Assembly (NCBI RefSeq): GCF_016756775.1
Contig: NZ_JAERMU010000005.1
Span: 1 to 64,000, forward strand
Length of the DNA stretch: 64,000 bases
Direction: 5' to 3'
Source: Dryocola clanedunensis subsp. sulfonylureivorans
GTDB lineage: Bacteria; Pseudomonadota; Gammaproteobacteria; Enterobacterales; Enterobacteriaceae
Made by a program: the position numbers and the translations under genes. The notes beneath the pieces are model-generated. The model saw only the letters and a program-made list of their open reading frames with translations. It was not told the origin of the DNA and did not search any database. Positions within the stretch are counted from its first letter, which is position 1. The number at the start of each line of letters is the position of its first letter. Shown here piece by piece: positions 45,910-53,515 of the stretch.

Positions 45910-47088
45910 ATGAAAGCATTTTCTAAACAGCTCACCCTTTTCAAATCGGTCTTCTTGCCCCATCGCTGGATTGGCTTCCTGACGCTCATTATCGGCGGTC
46001 TGTTTCTTAAACCGGTCTTGCTGGAGCTTTACCATCTCGTTCCCGAGGCTATGGGGGAGTTCCCGGGCTGGAAGGAGCTGATTTCTACTCTCGGGCTTCT
46101 GACGCTGCCGCAGGTGGTGCTCGGTATTGCGATTGTCCTGATGAGCATTGGCCTGTTTTTACGCGCGCGCGTGGCCTGGTCATTTTCATTAATTTTGCTG
46201 GTAGCGGTAGTGCTGTTCAATTTTCTGCTCCCAACCGGGGATCACCGCATCGGCTATCTCTCGCTGCTCAACTGCTTCTTTCTGCTGTGGTTCTGGCGGG
46301 ATTTCAATCAGTCCAGCCTTGCTGCCGGTACGCTGTTTGCGTTGATAAGCTTTGCGTCTCTGCTGGTTTATTCGCTTTGTGGCGCGCTCTATCTGGGTGA
46401 TGAGTTTCACCCGGTCATTAACGAACTGTCCACGGCGCTCTATTTCTCGACGGTCAGCATGTCCACAGTGGGCTTTGGCGATATTGTACCGGTGACGCCT
46501 TCTGCCCGCCTGTTCACCGTCTCCATCATTATTCTCGGCATTACCGTGTTTGCCACGTCGATCAGTGCCATTATTGGCCCGATGATTGGTGGCAATCTGA
46601 AACGCATTATCAAAGGAAGAATTTCACACGCCATGCGTAAAAATCACATCATTATCATCGGCGCGACACCGCTGGCGCTGAGCGTTTATAACGGACTCAC
46701 AGCAAAGGATGAAACGGTCACCGTCATTATTCCACCGGAGGTGACGCACGATTATCCGCCGGAAGCGGACGTGCTGATGGACGATCCTTCATCTGACAAA
46801 ACGCTGCGCGAAGCCGGGGCGGATAAAGCCCGCTATATCCTGGTGCTGCGCAATGATGATTCGGATAATGCCTTTATTGTGCTGGCTGCTAAAGAGGTGG
46901 TCAGCCCCGAGGCGAAGATCCTGGCGCTGGTCAATTCCGATAAAAACTTGAACAAGATTAAACGCGTTCAGCCGGATATCGTCTTCTCGCTTCAGACGCT
47001 GGCAAGCGAAATGCTGCTGCGTAAGCTGAGCGGCGAGAGCATGAACACCGACAATCTGATGGATCTGTTGTTCCAGGACGGACATTAA
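45910..47088 (+). CDS. kch: Kch-type voltage-gated potassium channel with RCK domain
   Basis: The product has 392 aa. Six membrane segments lie in the first 225 residues. The selectivity filter is STVGFGDIVP (filter residues 186-190); the filter is TVGFG instead of the TVGYG of E. coli Kch, as far as I recall. A cytoplasmic RCK/TrkA-N domain (about 245-385, NHIIIIGATPLALSVYNGL, ending KNLNKIKRVQPDI) aligns well with Kch. AGGGATGTT before the ATG supports the start. It may be co-transcribed with the two upstream genes (53 bp gap). It ends before a strong bidirectional terminator. Confidence 0.9.
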   Translation: MKAFSKQLTLFKSVFLPHRWIGFLTLIIGGLFLKPVLLELYHLVPEAMGEFPGWKELISTLGLLTLPQVVLGIAIVLMSIGLFLRARVAWSFSLILLVAVVLFNFLLPTGDHRIGYLSLLNCFFLLWFWRDFNQSSLAAGTLFALISFASLLVYSLCGALYLGDEFHPVINELSTALYFSTVSMSTVGFGDIVPVTPSARLFTVSIIILGITVFATSISAIIGPMIGGNLKRIIKGRISHAMRKNHIIIIGATPLALSVYNGLTAKDETVTVIIPPEVTHDYPPEADVLMDDPSSDKTLREAGADKARYILVLRNDDSDNAFIVLAAKEVVSPEAKILALVNSDKNLNKIKRVQPDIVFSLQTLASEMLLRKLSGESMNTDNLMDLLFQDGH

Positions 47089-47108
47089 CCAGGCTTGAGG
47101 GAAAGACT

Positions 47109-47138
47109 AAAAAAGCCGATGGGATCATCGGCTTTTTT
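47109..47138. terminator. Bidirectional terminator between kch and the nucleosidase gene
   Basis: AAAAAAGCCGATG (47109-47121) and CATCGGCTTTTTT (47126-47138) form a 13-bp stem with a 4-nt loop. A and T tracts on both sides suit both convergent genes. Confidence 0.95.
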
Positions 47139-47157
47139 GATTTTTAGTACAGCGTCA

Positions 47158-48003
47158 TCAGTGGGTCTGAATTTTGGCGATGTAAGCTTTTACCACCTGG
47201 TAAACATAATCCTGACAGGCAAGGCCCGTCTGCGGATCGTATTTTCCCTGGTTGGTGATGTTGTTGGACAGAATACGAATACCGATAAACGGAATGTCGA
47301 ACGCCGCGGCAATTTGTGCCGCAGAAGCGGTTTCCATCTCTTCAACGGAGGTCTGGTAGCTGTGATGGAAATGGCTGATACGGTCCAGTTCGCTGTTCCA
47401 CATATCGGCTGAGCCGATAACGCCCTCCACTACGGAGCCCCTTTTGTAGCCGGCCTTTACGCTTTCCGCCACGGCCAGGAGCTGCGCGTCTGCCGGGAAT
47501 TTACGGATGGTGTGCGGAGTTTTATCTTCTCCCGCGCTGCCTTTCGAGGCCAGCAAATCCATCGGCTTCCACTGCAATGAGTCGCTTCCCTCGCCCGCCG
47601 CCTTTTTCGGTGATTTAAAGGCCCCCAGGTTGACCGAGTATTTCCCCAGCACGATGTCGTAGACCTTCAGGGCCGGGTCATGACCGCCAGCGGTTCCCTG
47701 ATTGATTATCGCCACCGGATGAAACTGAGTAGCAGCAATAGCCGTGGCCGCCGATGAGTTAGACATGCCCTTCAGCGTCTCTGAGACGATCACCGGATAA
47801 CCGTCAACCGTGCCACGCCAGAAGCGCCAGCCCCCGATTTCAACCGCCTGCGGGTTATCGAGCCGCTGGGCGAATCGTTCCGCCTCAACGGGCATTGCCC
47901 CCTGTATAACCACAGGGCCTGCGGCACGCTGCTGCGCATAGCTAAATGAAGAAACGGCCGTACAGCAAACGGCCAGCGTCATCACGATTGTCTTTGTATT
48001 CAT
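47158..48003 (-). CDS. Exported MTA/SAH nucleosidase-like protein (phosphorylase superfamily)
   Basis: The product has 281 aa from the ATG at 48003 (GGGAAG 8 nt upstream). Signal peptide about 1-24 (TIVMTLAVCCTAVSSFSYA), so it is periplasmic, unlike the cytosolic Pfs/MTAN. Matches to MTAN include GAMPVEAERF (the Glu corresponds to E. coli Glu12) and EEMETASAAQIAAAF (Glu174 region). At the place of the catalytic acid Asp197 (ISD in E. coli) this protein has LSN, an Asp-to-Asn change at residue 247 (ATG numbering). Insertions at about 120-165 enlarge it. It probably cleaves or binds a nucleoside in the periplasm, but the substrate may differ from MTA/SAH. Confidence 0.85.
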   Translation of the reverse strand: MNTKTIVMTLAVCCTAVSSFSYAQQRAAGPVVIQGAMPVEAERFAQRLDNPQAVEIGGWRFWRGTVDGYPVIVSETLKGMSNSSAATAIAATQFHPVAIINQGTAGGHDPALKVYDIVLGKYSVNLGAFKSPKKAAGEGSDSLQWKPMDLLASKGSAGEDKTPHTIRKFPADAQLLAVAESVKAGYKRGSVVEGVIGSADMWNSELDRISHFHHSYQTSVEEMETASAAQIAAAFDIPFIGIRILSNNITNQGKYDPQTGLACQDYVYQVVKAYIAKIQTH

Positions 48004-48236
48004 CACCACGGCTTCCCAATAAAACGCAAACGATTACTTTAACCAAAAACAGCCACTTAAGGTACTTTTTTAATCCAGCCGTCCGTTTTTGCCTGAGAGC
48101 AAAATGCACTTTTCACGCCCTTTGCTCATCCATTAAGCAAACGCGTTATAAAGAACAAATTACGCTTGACCAAAGCGGGCTGACTCCCTATAGTAGCGCC
48201 CCGTTGCCCCCCATAAGTGGGTAACAAAAACAATAC

Positions 48237-48324
48237 GGTGAGGTGTCCGAGTGGCTGAAGGAGCACGCCTGGAAAGTGTGTATACGGCAACGTATCGAGG
48301 GTTCGAACCCCTCTCTCACCGCCA
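48237..48324 (+). tRNA. tRNA-Ser (anticodon GGA)
   Basis: The 88-nt class II tRNA starts GGTGAGGTGTCCGAGTGG and ends CTCTCACCGCCA with the CCA encoded. The acceptor stem GGTGAG(A/G) pairs with CTCTCACC. The anticodon loop CTGGAAA carries GGA, reading serine UCC/UCU. A long variable arm (TGTATACGGCAACGTATCGA) and a GGTTCGAACC T arm confirm the class. Confidence 0.97.
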
Positions 48325-48549
48325 CATTCAAAGAAGAGCTCGCATGCAAATGCGGGCTTTTTTTTCGCCTATAGCACCATACGAGAGAGGGTGAGAATCC
48401 TCGACAGGGTTCGACAACAGGCTTTAGCCTGTTGGACGTCAGGGACAGATATGGCCATGACGCCCGCAGGGTGAGCGCAGCGAATCAGCCCCTCTCTCAC
48501 CGCCACATTAAAAGAAGAGCTCGCATGCAAATGCGGGCTTTTTTTTCGC
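48308..48549 (+). repeat. Direct repeat of tRNA-Ser 3' end plus terminator (61 bp, offset 181 bp)
   Basis: The segment 48308-48368 (last 17 nt of the tRNA plus the spacer and terminator) is repeated at 48489-48549 with a single mismatch. The intervening DNA includes a perfect hairpin CAACAGGCT/AGCCTGTTG (48413-48432) and a GAGAGAGGGTGAGAATCCTC segment that echoes tRNA-Ser sequence. Each copy carries GCTCGCAT/ATGCGGGC followed by eight Ts, a good terminator (48338-48365 in copy 1). The arrangement resembles the tandem repeats downstream of some enterobacterial tRNA genes. Confidence 0.92.
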
Positions 48550-48908
48550 ATATGGTGGCTAAAATCATTGGTAAAAGCGTTCAAACACAGCATCTCTCTG
48601 CTTCATAGCACCTCAAAAACAACAATTGCGACACACAATGCAAACATTGAATTAAAAATTATTTTACAAATTACATTTCATTGTCTTTCCTTCCTAACAC
48701 AAAATAATTGAAAACTAATATTTTTCAGTCTATTACCTTCAAACCACCGGCCTGTCTCCCCCGATAATATTCAGCTCGCCATAACAGATCTGCAGCACAT
48801 ATTTAGCTCTGACTAAATGGGTATTAGGCAAAAACTAATTCTGTAAACCCGGTAATTCCCCTATTCCTGTTAAGCATCCGATGTGGATTGTTTAACCAGG
48901 AGATAACC
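48550..48908. promoter_or_regulatory. AT-rich promoter region of the catabolic operon
   Basis: This 359 bp stretch lies between the tRNA-associated repeat and the first catabolic gene. The left part is AT-rich; the last 110 bp contain tandem palindromes (listed separately). A further symmetric TGAAAA/TTTTCA pair spaced by 7 nt lies near 48709-48727. No gene is present. A promoter is required here, but its hexamers are not certain by eye. Confidence 0.6.
48801..48839. promoter_or_regulatory. Two tandem palindromes, probable operator of the catabolic operon
   Basis: ATTTAG-N6-CTAAAT at 48801-48818 and ATTAG-N7-CTAAT at 48823-48839 are perfect inverted repeats with nearly the same half-site, centred about 21-22 bp apart (two helical turns). 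They end 69 bp before the start codon at 48909. This geometry suits a dimer-of-dimers regulator such as the LysR-type protein encoded at the other end of the operon (57868-58758); that pairing is an inference. Confidence 0.65.
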
Positions 48909-49706
48909 ATGGCTGCCGTGCAGCGTTCCTTTCTTTTTGTTCCCGGCGACCGGCCTGAACGGTTTGAGAAAGCCCTCAACAGCGGAGCCGACGCGGTCAT
49001 TATCGATCTGGAAGATGCCGTTACCGCAGACAATAAACAGCTTGCCCGCCAGAATGCCCTTGCCTTTTTCGCAAGCCAGCGGCAGGCATGGGTGCGGATA
49101 AACGCTGTAGATACCCCGTGGTATAGCGAAGACCTTAACGTTATCAGACATACCGGGTGTCTTGGGGTGCTGCTCCCGAAAGCAGAAGAGCCAGGCAAAA
49201 TCATTCCCCTGACTCAGCCTGGAAAACCTGTGCTCCCCATCATTGAAACGGCCAAAGGCGCAATGAATGTCAGAGCGATAGCAGCGCTTAGCGGCGTACA
49301 GCGGCTGGTATTCGGTACGCTCGATTTCAGCCTGGATACCGGTATGGCGGATGATGAAAAGACGCTCGTTGCTATCCGCACCGAGTTGGTACTGGCCTCC
49401 CGAGTGGCTGACATCCTCTCTCCGATAGATGGTGTCACCACCGAATTTCGCCATAACACGTTAACCGCCACCAGCGCCCGCCATGCCAGCGATATGGGAT
49501 TTGGCGGCAAGCTGTGTATCCATCCTTCGCAAATTGGCGTGGTGAATGAAATCTTCAGCTACTCCGCCGAAGAGATCCGCTGGGCGCAGGACATTGTCAA
49601 CCTCAGCGAATCCGCCTTTGGTGCGCTCAGCCACAACGGGCGAATGGTAGACAAGCCGGTGCTGGAAAAGGCGAAAAAAATTCTGGCTCATCACCTTATG
49701 CCCTAA
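48909..49706 (+). CDS. CitE-like (HpcH/HpaI family) acyl-CoA lyase, probable citramalyl-CoA lyase
   Basis: The product has 265 aa from the ATG at 48909, preceded by AGGAG; an in-frame TTG at 48888 lies upstream of that site. It is a TIM-barrel of the CitE type: RSFLFVPGDRPERFEKAL, then AVIIDLEDAV (metal and substrate residues 33-38), PIIETAKGAMN, FGTLDFSLDTG and the C-terminal GKLCIHPSQI. There is no CitD/CitF nearby, so it is not citrate lyase. Stand-alone members cleave malyl-, citramalyl- or methylmalyl-CoA. With the hydratase encoded in the same operon, (S)-citramalyl-CoA to acetyl-CoA plus pyruvate is the best guess. It is the first gene of the operon, cytoplasmic. Confidence 0.85.
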   Translation: MAAVQRSFLFVPGDRPERFEKALNSGADAVIIDLEDAVTADNKQLARQNALAFFASQRQAWVRINAVDTPWYSEDLNVIRHTGCLGVLLPKAEEPGKIIPLTQPGKPVLPIIETAKGAMNVRAIAALSGVQRLVFGTLDFSLDTGMADDEKTLVAIRTELVLASRVADILSPIDGVTTEFRHNTLTATSARHASDMGFGGKLCIHPSQIGVVNEIFSYSAEEIRWAQDIVNLSESAFGALSHNGRMVDKPVLEKAKKILAHHLMP

Positions 49707-49728
49707 CCCCTGATGGAGGGAATTCAAG

Positions 49729-50478
49729 ATGAAAGTTTTAGTCTGTATCAAGCAAGTCGTTGACCATAAAGTCAAAATTCGCATTAAGCCCGATCGCTCC
49801 GGCGTGGATATCGCCGACTGCAAGCTCAGTATCAATCCCTTTGACGAGATTGCCGTTGAAGAAGCTGTTCGCCTGAAAGAGCAAGGCCAGATTGAAGAAA
49901 TTATTGTCGTCTCCATCGGAGGTGTAAGGGTGACAGATGCTCTGCGCACGGCACTGGCTCTCGGAGCCGATCGCGGGGTTCATGTGTCAACCGACAGCCT
50001 GCTCGCCCCGTTGACGGTGGCAAAAACGCTGGCCGCTATCGCCAGAATCGAGCAGCCCGCATTGATTCTGGCGGGTAAGCAAGCCATTGATGATGACTGT
50101 AACCAGACGGGACAAATGCTCGCCGCCCTGCTGGCATGGCCTCAGGCCACCAATGCCAGCACCCTCATCCTCAGTGAGGATGCTCTTCAGGTGATTCGAG
50201 AGATGGATGGCGGTATGGAAACGCTGTGTCTGCAGCTGCCGGCGGTGGTCACCACCGATCTACGATTGAATACCCCGCGCAACATTAGTCTGCCCAATAT
50301 CATGAAGGCGAAGAAGAAGCCTCTGACCGAGATGACGCTACAGCAGCTCGGTATAGATCCCACCTCCAGACTCACCCTGCTGAAAGTCAGCGAACCACCC
50401 CAGAGAGCCCCCGGTATTGTTGTCACCGATGTTGATGCCCTTATCCATAAGCTAAAAAACGAAGCAAAAGTTGTCTAA
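49729..50478 (+). CDS. etfB: Electron transfer flavoprotein beta subunit
   Basis: The product has 249 aa. N-terminus MKVLVCIKQVVDHKVKIRI, nucleotide-binding GKQAIDDDCNQTGQMLAALL and the C-terminal LPNIMKAKKKPL match the classical mitochondrial-type (group 1) EtfB rather than the enteric FixA/YdiQ/YgcR lines. GGAGGG lies 8 nt before the ATG. It pairs with the downstream alpha subunit to carry electrons from the acyl-CoA dehydrogenase of this operon. The gap to etfA is 10 bp. Confidence 0.93.
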   Translation: MKVLVCIKQVVDHKVKIRIKPDRSGVDIADCKLSINPFDEIAVEEAVRLKEQGQIEEIIVVSIGGVRVTDALRTALALGADRGVHVSTDSLLAPLTVAKTLAAIARIEQPALILAGKQAIDDDCNQTGQMLAALLAWPQATNASTLILSEDALQVIREMDGGMETLCLQLPAVVTTDLRLNTPRNISLPNIMKAKKKPLTEMTLQQLGIDPTSRLTLLKVSEPPQRAPGIVVTDVDALIHKLKNEAKVV

Positions 50479-50488
50479 GGAGAATGCC

Positions 50489-51442
50489 ATGCCCTCTTTA
50501 ATTATTGCTGAACACAATGGCAGCACGCTGTTGCCATCAACTCGCAGCACCATTACGGCCGCTAAATACATCGATGACGACATTCACCTGCTGCTGATGG
50601 GAGATGACATCGCGGCGCTCGCCCATCAGGCCAGCCAAATCGATGGGGTTAGGGTGGTGTTTATGGTCGACAGCCCTGTTTTTAAGCATGTGCTCGCAGA
50701 GAACGTTGAGCTGCAGATCGGCACTTTTTTGCACCAGCAGGGAAACGTCTATCAGGCCATTCTCTTTCCGGCCAGCACCTATGGCAAAAACTGCGCCCCC
50801 CGTTTAGCGGCGAAACTGGATGTCTTCCAAATCAGTGATATCACCGCCGTTATCGATCCGCATACTTTCGAGCGCCCAATCTACGCCGGTAACGCCGTGG
50901 CAACGCTCCGTAGCAATGACACGATCAAGGTGATTACAGTCCGCCCTACAGCCTTCGAACCTGCTACCGATGGGGGCAACGCCCGTGTTGAGTCGATCGA
51001 CGCCATTTCCGGGACTCAACAGACTGAGTTCATCAGCCAGCAGGTCACACAAAACACTCGTCCGGATCTGCAGGCTGCGAAAATTATTGTCTCCGGCGGG
51101 AGAGCCCTGGGCAGCGCCAGCGCTTTCGCGGAGGTCGTGGAAAGGCTCGCCGATACGCTCGGTGCTGCCGTGGGGGCCAGCAGAGCCGCCGTAGATGCAG
51201 GCTACGCCCCGAATGATTATCAGATTGGCCAGACCGGCAAAATTGTCGCTCCCCAGCTTTATATTGCGCTGGGGATTTCCGGGGCGATTCAGCATATCGC
51301 CGGGATGAAAGAGTCCGCGGTAGTGGTGGCTATCAATAAAGATCCTGATGCGCCTATTTTCGCCGCCGTGGACTACGGGCTGGTTGCCGACCTCTTTACC
51401 GCCGTTCCTGAACTGATTGAAAAATTGCCCTCCAGCCACTGA
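50489..51442 (+). CDS. etfA: Electron transfer flavoprotein alpha subunit
   Basis: The product has 317 aa from the ATG at 50489 (AAGGAG 6 nt upstream); a TTG at 50471 lies before the ribosome-binding site. The C-terminal FAD domain is canonical: SGGRALGSASAFAEV, GASRAAVDAGY, QIGQTGKIVAPQLYIALGISGAIQH, and INKDPDAPIFAAVDYGLVAD. Length is normal. It forms the FAD-holding heterodimer with EtfB and should pass electrons to the ETF:quinone oxidoreductase at the operon's end. Confidence 0.95.
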   Translation: MPSLIIAEHNGSTLLPSTRSTITAAKYIDDDIHLLLMGDDIAALAHQASQIDGVRVVFMVDSPVFKHVLAENVELQIGTFLHQQGNVYQAILFPASTYGKNCAPRLAAKLDVFQISDITAVIDPHTFERPIYAGNAVATLRSNDTIKVITVRPTAFEPATDGGNARVESIDAISGTQQTEFISQQVTQNTRPDLQAAKIIVSGGRALGSASAFAEVVERLADTLGAAVGASRAAVDAGYAPNDYQIGQTGKIVAPQLYIALGISGAIQHIAGMKESAVVVAINKDPDAPIFAAVDYGLVADLFTAVPELIEKLPSSH

Positions 51443-51456
51443 TGACAAGGACATTT

Positions 51457-52299
51457 ATGTCAACCGCAACCTTATGGCAGCCGGCGCCACTGCACGATGC
51501 CGATTGTCTGGCAACGGGGCCAGCTAACCGCCTTGCCGCTATGTTCGACACCGCAATAAAGCCACTTAAAGAGGGAGATGCGCTCCCCGAACTGTGGCAC
51601 TGGCTCTATTTTTTGCCAGCGGATCGTCAGTCAGCACTGGCAGCCGACGGGCATCCTGAAAAAGGGCATTTCCTGCCGCCAGTATCTTTACCAAGAAGGA
51701 TGTGGGCTGCCAGCCATTTGCTCTGGCACTCCCCTTTCAGGTTGGGTGAAGCGATCGACAAAACCTCCCGCGTGAAGCAGGTCAGCGAAAAAAATGGCCG
51801 CAGCGGAAAACTGGTTTTTGTCGATGTAGAGCACCACTACACCGCAGGTGAGAGGAAGGTGTTAACCGAAGTTCATTCTATTGTCTACCGGGAGCGAGCT
51901 TCCTCCTTCGCCGCGGAAAGGCGTAACACCAGCAATATGGAACTGCCACAGGCGCAATTCTCACAACAGATTGTCCCCGATCCCAGACTGCTGTTCCGTT
52001 ACTCCGCCCTGACATTTAATACCCACCGTATCCATTACGATCTTGATTACGCCAGGCACGCCGAAGGGTATCCGGGGCTGGTCGTTCACGGGCCACTCAC
52101 GGCTACATTGTTGGTGAATCTGCTGCGGAAAACCGTCCCGGACATCAGGATCCATAGCCTGCAATTTAAGGCTCTGGCGCCGCTGTTCAGCCCCAACCCA
52201 ATCACACTCTGCGGCCGTATCGATGGTAATGAAGTCACCCTGTGGGCCTGTGGCCCGCAGAATTTGCTGTCCATGAAAGCAACGGCATTACTCAACTGA
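51457..52299 (+). CDS. Itaconyl-/mesaconyl-C4-CoA hydratase-like protein (double hotdog, FAS1-like dehydratase)
   Basis: The product has 280 aa. The ATG at 51457 has AAGGA 5 nt upstream; another ATG at 51442 overlaps the etfA stop. The C-terminal hotdog has SALTFNTHRIHYDLDYA and EGYPGLVVHGPLTATLL, the HTD2/mesaconyl-C4-CoA hydratase pattern. The N-terminal half is a second, degenerate hotdog with FLPPVSLPRRMWAAS. Characterised relatives hydrate mesaconyl-C4-CoA or itaconyl-CoA to (S)-citramalyl-CoA, which would feed the CitE-like lyase. Cytoplasmic. Confidence 0.82.
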   Translation: MSTATLWQPAPLHDADCLATGPANRLAAMFDTAIKPLKEGDALPELWHWLYFLPADRQSALAADGHPEKGHFLPPVSLPRRMWAASHLLWHSPFRLGEAIDKTSRVKQVSEKNGRSGKLVFVDVEHHYTAGERKVLTEVHSIVYRERASSFAAERRNTSNMELPQAQFSQQIVPDPRLLFRYSALTFNTHRIHYDLDYARHAEGYPGLVVHGPLTATLLVNLLRKTVPDIRIHSLQFKALAPLFSPNPITLCGRIDGNEVTLWACGPQNLLSMKATALLN

Positions 52300-52309
52300 G
52301 GGCAATTTA

Positions 52310-53473
52310 ATGAAAAGCATTGAACAGGACAATTATCAGGACATTCGTGAGGCTGTACGTGCGCTGTGTGCCGGGTTCAGTGATGAGTACCATCGCCAGG
52401 TGGATGAGAAGAAAGGTTATCCGGAGGCCTTTGTGGATGCGCTGACGCAGGCGGGATGGCTTGCGGCCCTGATCCCCGAAGAGTATGGCGGTGCAGGCCT
52501 GGGACTGACGGAAGCATCGGTCATCATGGAGGAGATCAACCGCTCTGGCGGCAATTCAGGTTCCTGTCACGGCCAGATGTATAACATGAACACCCTGTTA
52601 CGCCACGGCTCAGAGCAACAGAAAGCGTTCTGGTTACCTCGTATTGCCAGCGGGGAATGGCGGCTCCAGTCGATGGGGGTCACAGAGCCTACCACCGGCA
52701 CCGACACCACCAAAATCAAAACTACGGCCATTAAAAGAGACGGTCGCTATGTCATCAACGGCCAAAAGGTCTGGATTTCTCGGGTACAACATTCGGACTG
52801 GATGATCCTGCTGGCGCGCACGACCCCTCTGTCCGAGGTACGCCGCAAATCTGAAGGTATGTCAATTTTTATGGTTGATATCAAAGAAGCCATGCAAAGC
52901 GGCATGACGGTTCGCCCCATCGCCAACATGGTCAATCACGAAACCAATGAGCTGTTCTTTGAAAACCTCGAAATCCCGGAGCAAAACCTAATCGGTGAAG
53001 AGGGGATGGGATTTCGTTACATCCTGGATGGGCTAAATGCCGAACGCACGCTGATTGCCGCAGAGTGTATTGGTGACGGCTACTGGTTCCTGGACCGCGT
53101 CACTAAGTATGTCAGCGAGCGCGAAGTGTTTGGCCGCCCTATTGGGCAGAACCAGGGGGTGCAGTTCCCGATTGCCGAAGCTTTTATTGAAGTGGAAGCG
53201 GCGAATCTGATGCGTTTCAAAGCCTGCGAACTCTTCGACAGGCATCTCCCCTGTGGCGCACAGGCCAATATGGCCAAATATCTCGCCGCTAAAGCTAGCT
53301 GGGAAGCTGCCAACGCCTGCCTGCAGTTCCACGGCGGATACGGCTTTGCTAACGAATATGATATCGAGCGAAAGTTCCGTGAGACCCGGCTTTACCAGGT
53401 CGCGCCTGTCTCGACGAATCTTATCCTCAGCTATATCGCCGAGCACGTGCTGGATCTGCCGCGTTCGTTTTAA
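52310..53473 (+). CDS. Acyl-CoA dehydrogenase
   Basis: The product has 387 aa, normal length. Substrate and FAD segments: ALIPEEYGGAGLGLTEA, QSMGVTEPTTGTDTT, YVINGQKVWISRVQHSDW, REVFGRPIGQNQGVQFPIAE and CLQFHGGYGFANEYDIERKFRE. The usual C-terminal catalytic Glu (the EGT motif after RDA-type Arg) is absent; the aligned stretch reads YQVAPVSTN. Instead, Glu245 in GLNAERTLIA sits where isovaleryl-CoA and long-chain dehydrogenases carry their base. This points to a branched substrate. It is expected to reduce the operon's ETF. GAGGG 7 nt before the ATG. Confidence 0.93.
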   Translation: MKSIEQDNYQDIREAVRALCAGFSDEYHRQVDEKKGYPEAFVDALTQAGWLAALIPEEYGGAGLGLTEASVIMEEINRSGGNSGSCHGQMYNMNTLLRHGSEQQKAFWLPRIASGEWRLQSMGVTEPTTGTDTTKIKTTAIKRDGRYVINGQKVWISRVQHSDWMILLARTTPLSEVRRKSEGMSIFMVDIKEAMQSGMTVRPIANMVNHETNELFFENLEIPEQNLIGEEGMGFRYILDGLNAERTLIAAECIGDGYWFLDRVTKYVSEREVFGRPIGQNQGVQFPIAEAFIEVEAANLMRFKACELFDRHLPCGAQANMAKYLAAKASWEAANACLQFHGGYGFANEYDIERKFRETRLYQVAPVSTNLILSYIAEHVLDLPRSF

Positions 53474-53515
53474 CGATCCGACTTCTCTTTTTCTGGCTGA
53501 AGCCGGAGGTCTTAT

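Noticed and set aside
48909-49706. Citrate lyase beta subunit (citE of the citCDEFXG operon)
   Set aside because: No citD, citF, citC or citX gene is nearby; the hydratase, CoA-transferase and ETF neighbours fit a stand-alone acyl-CoA lyase.
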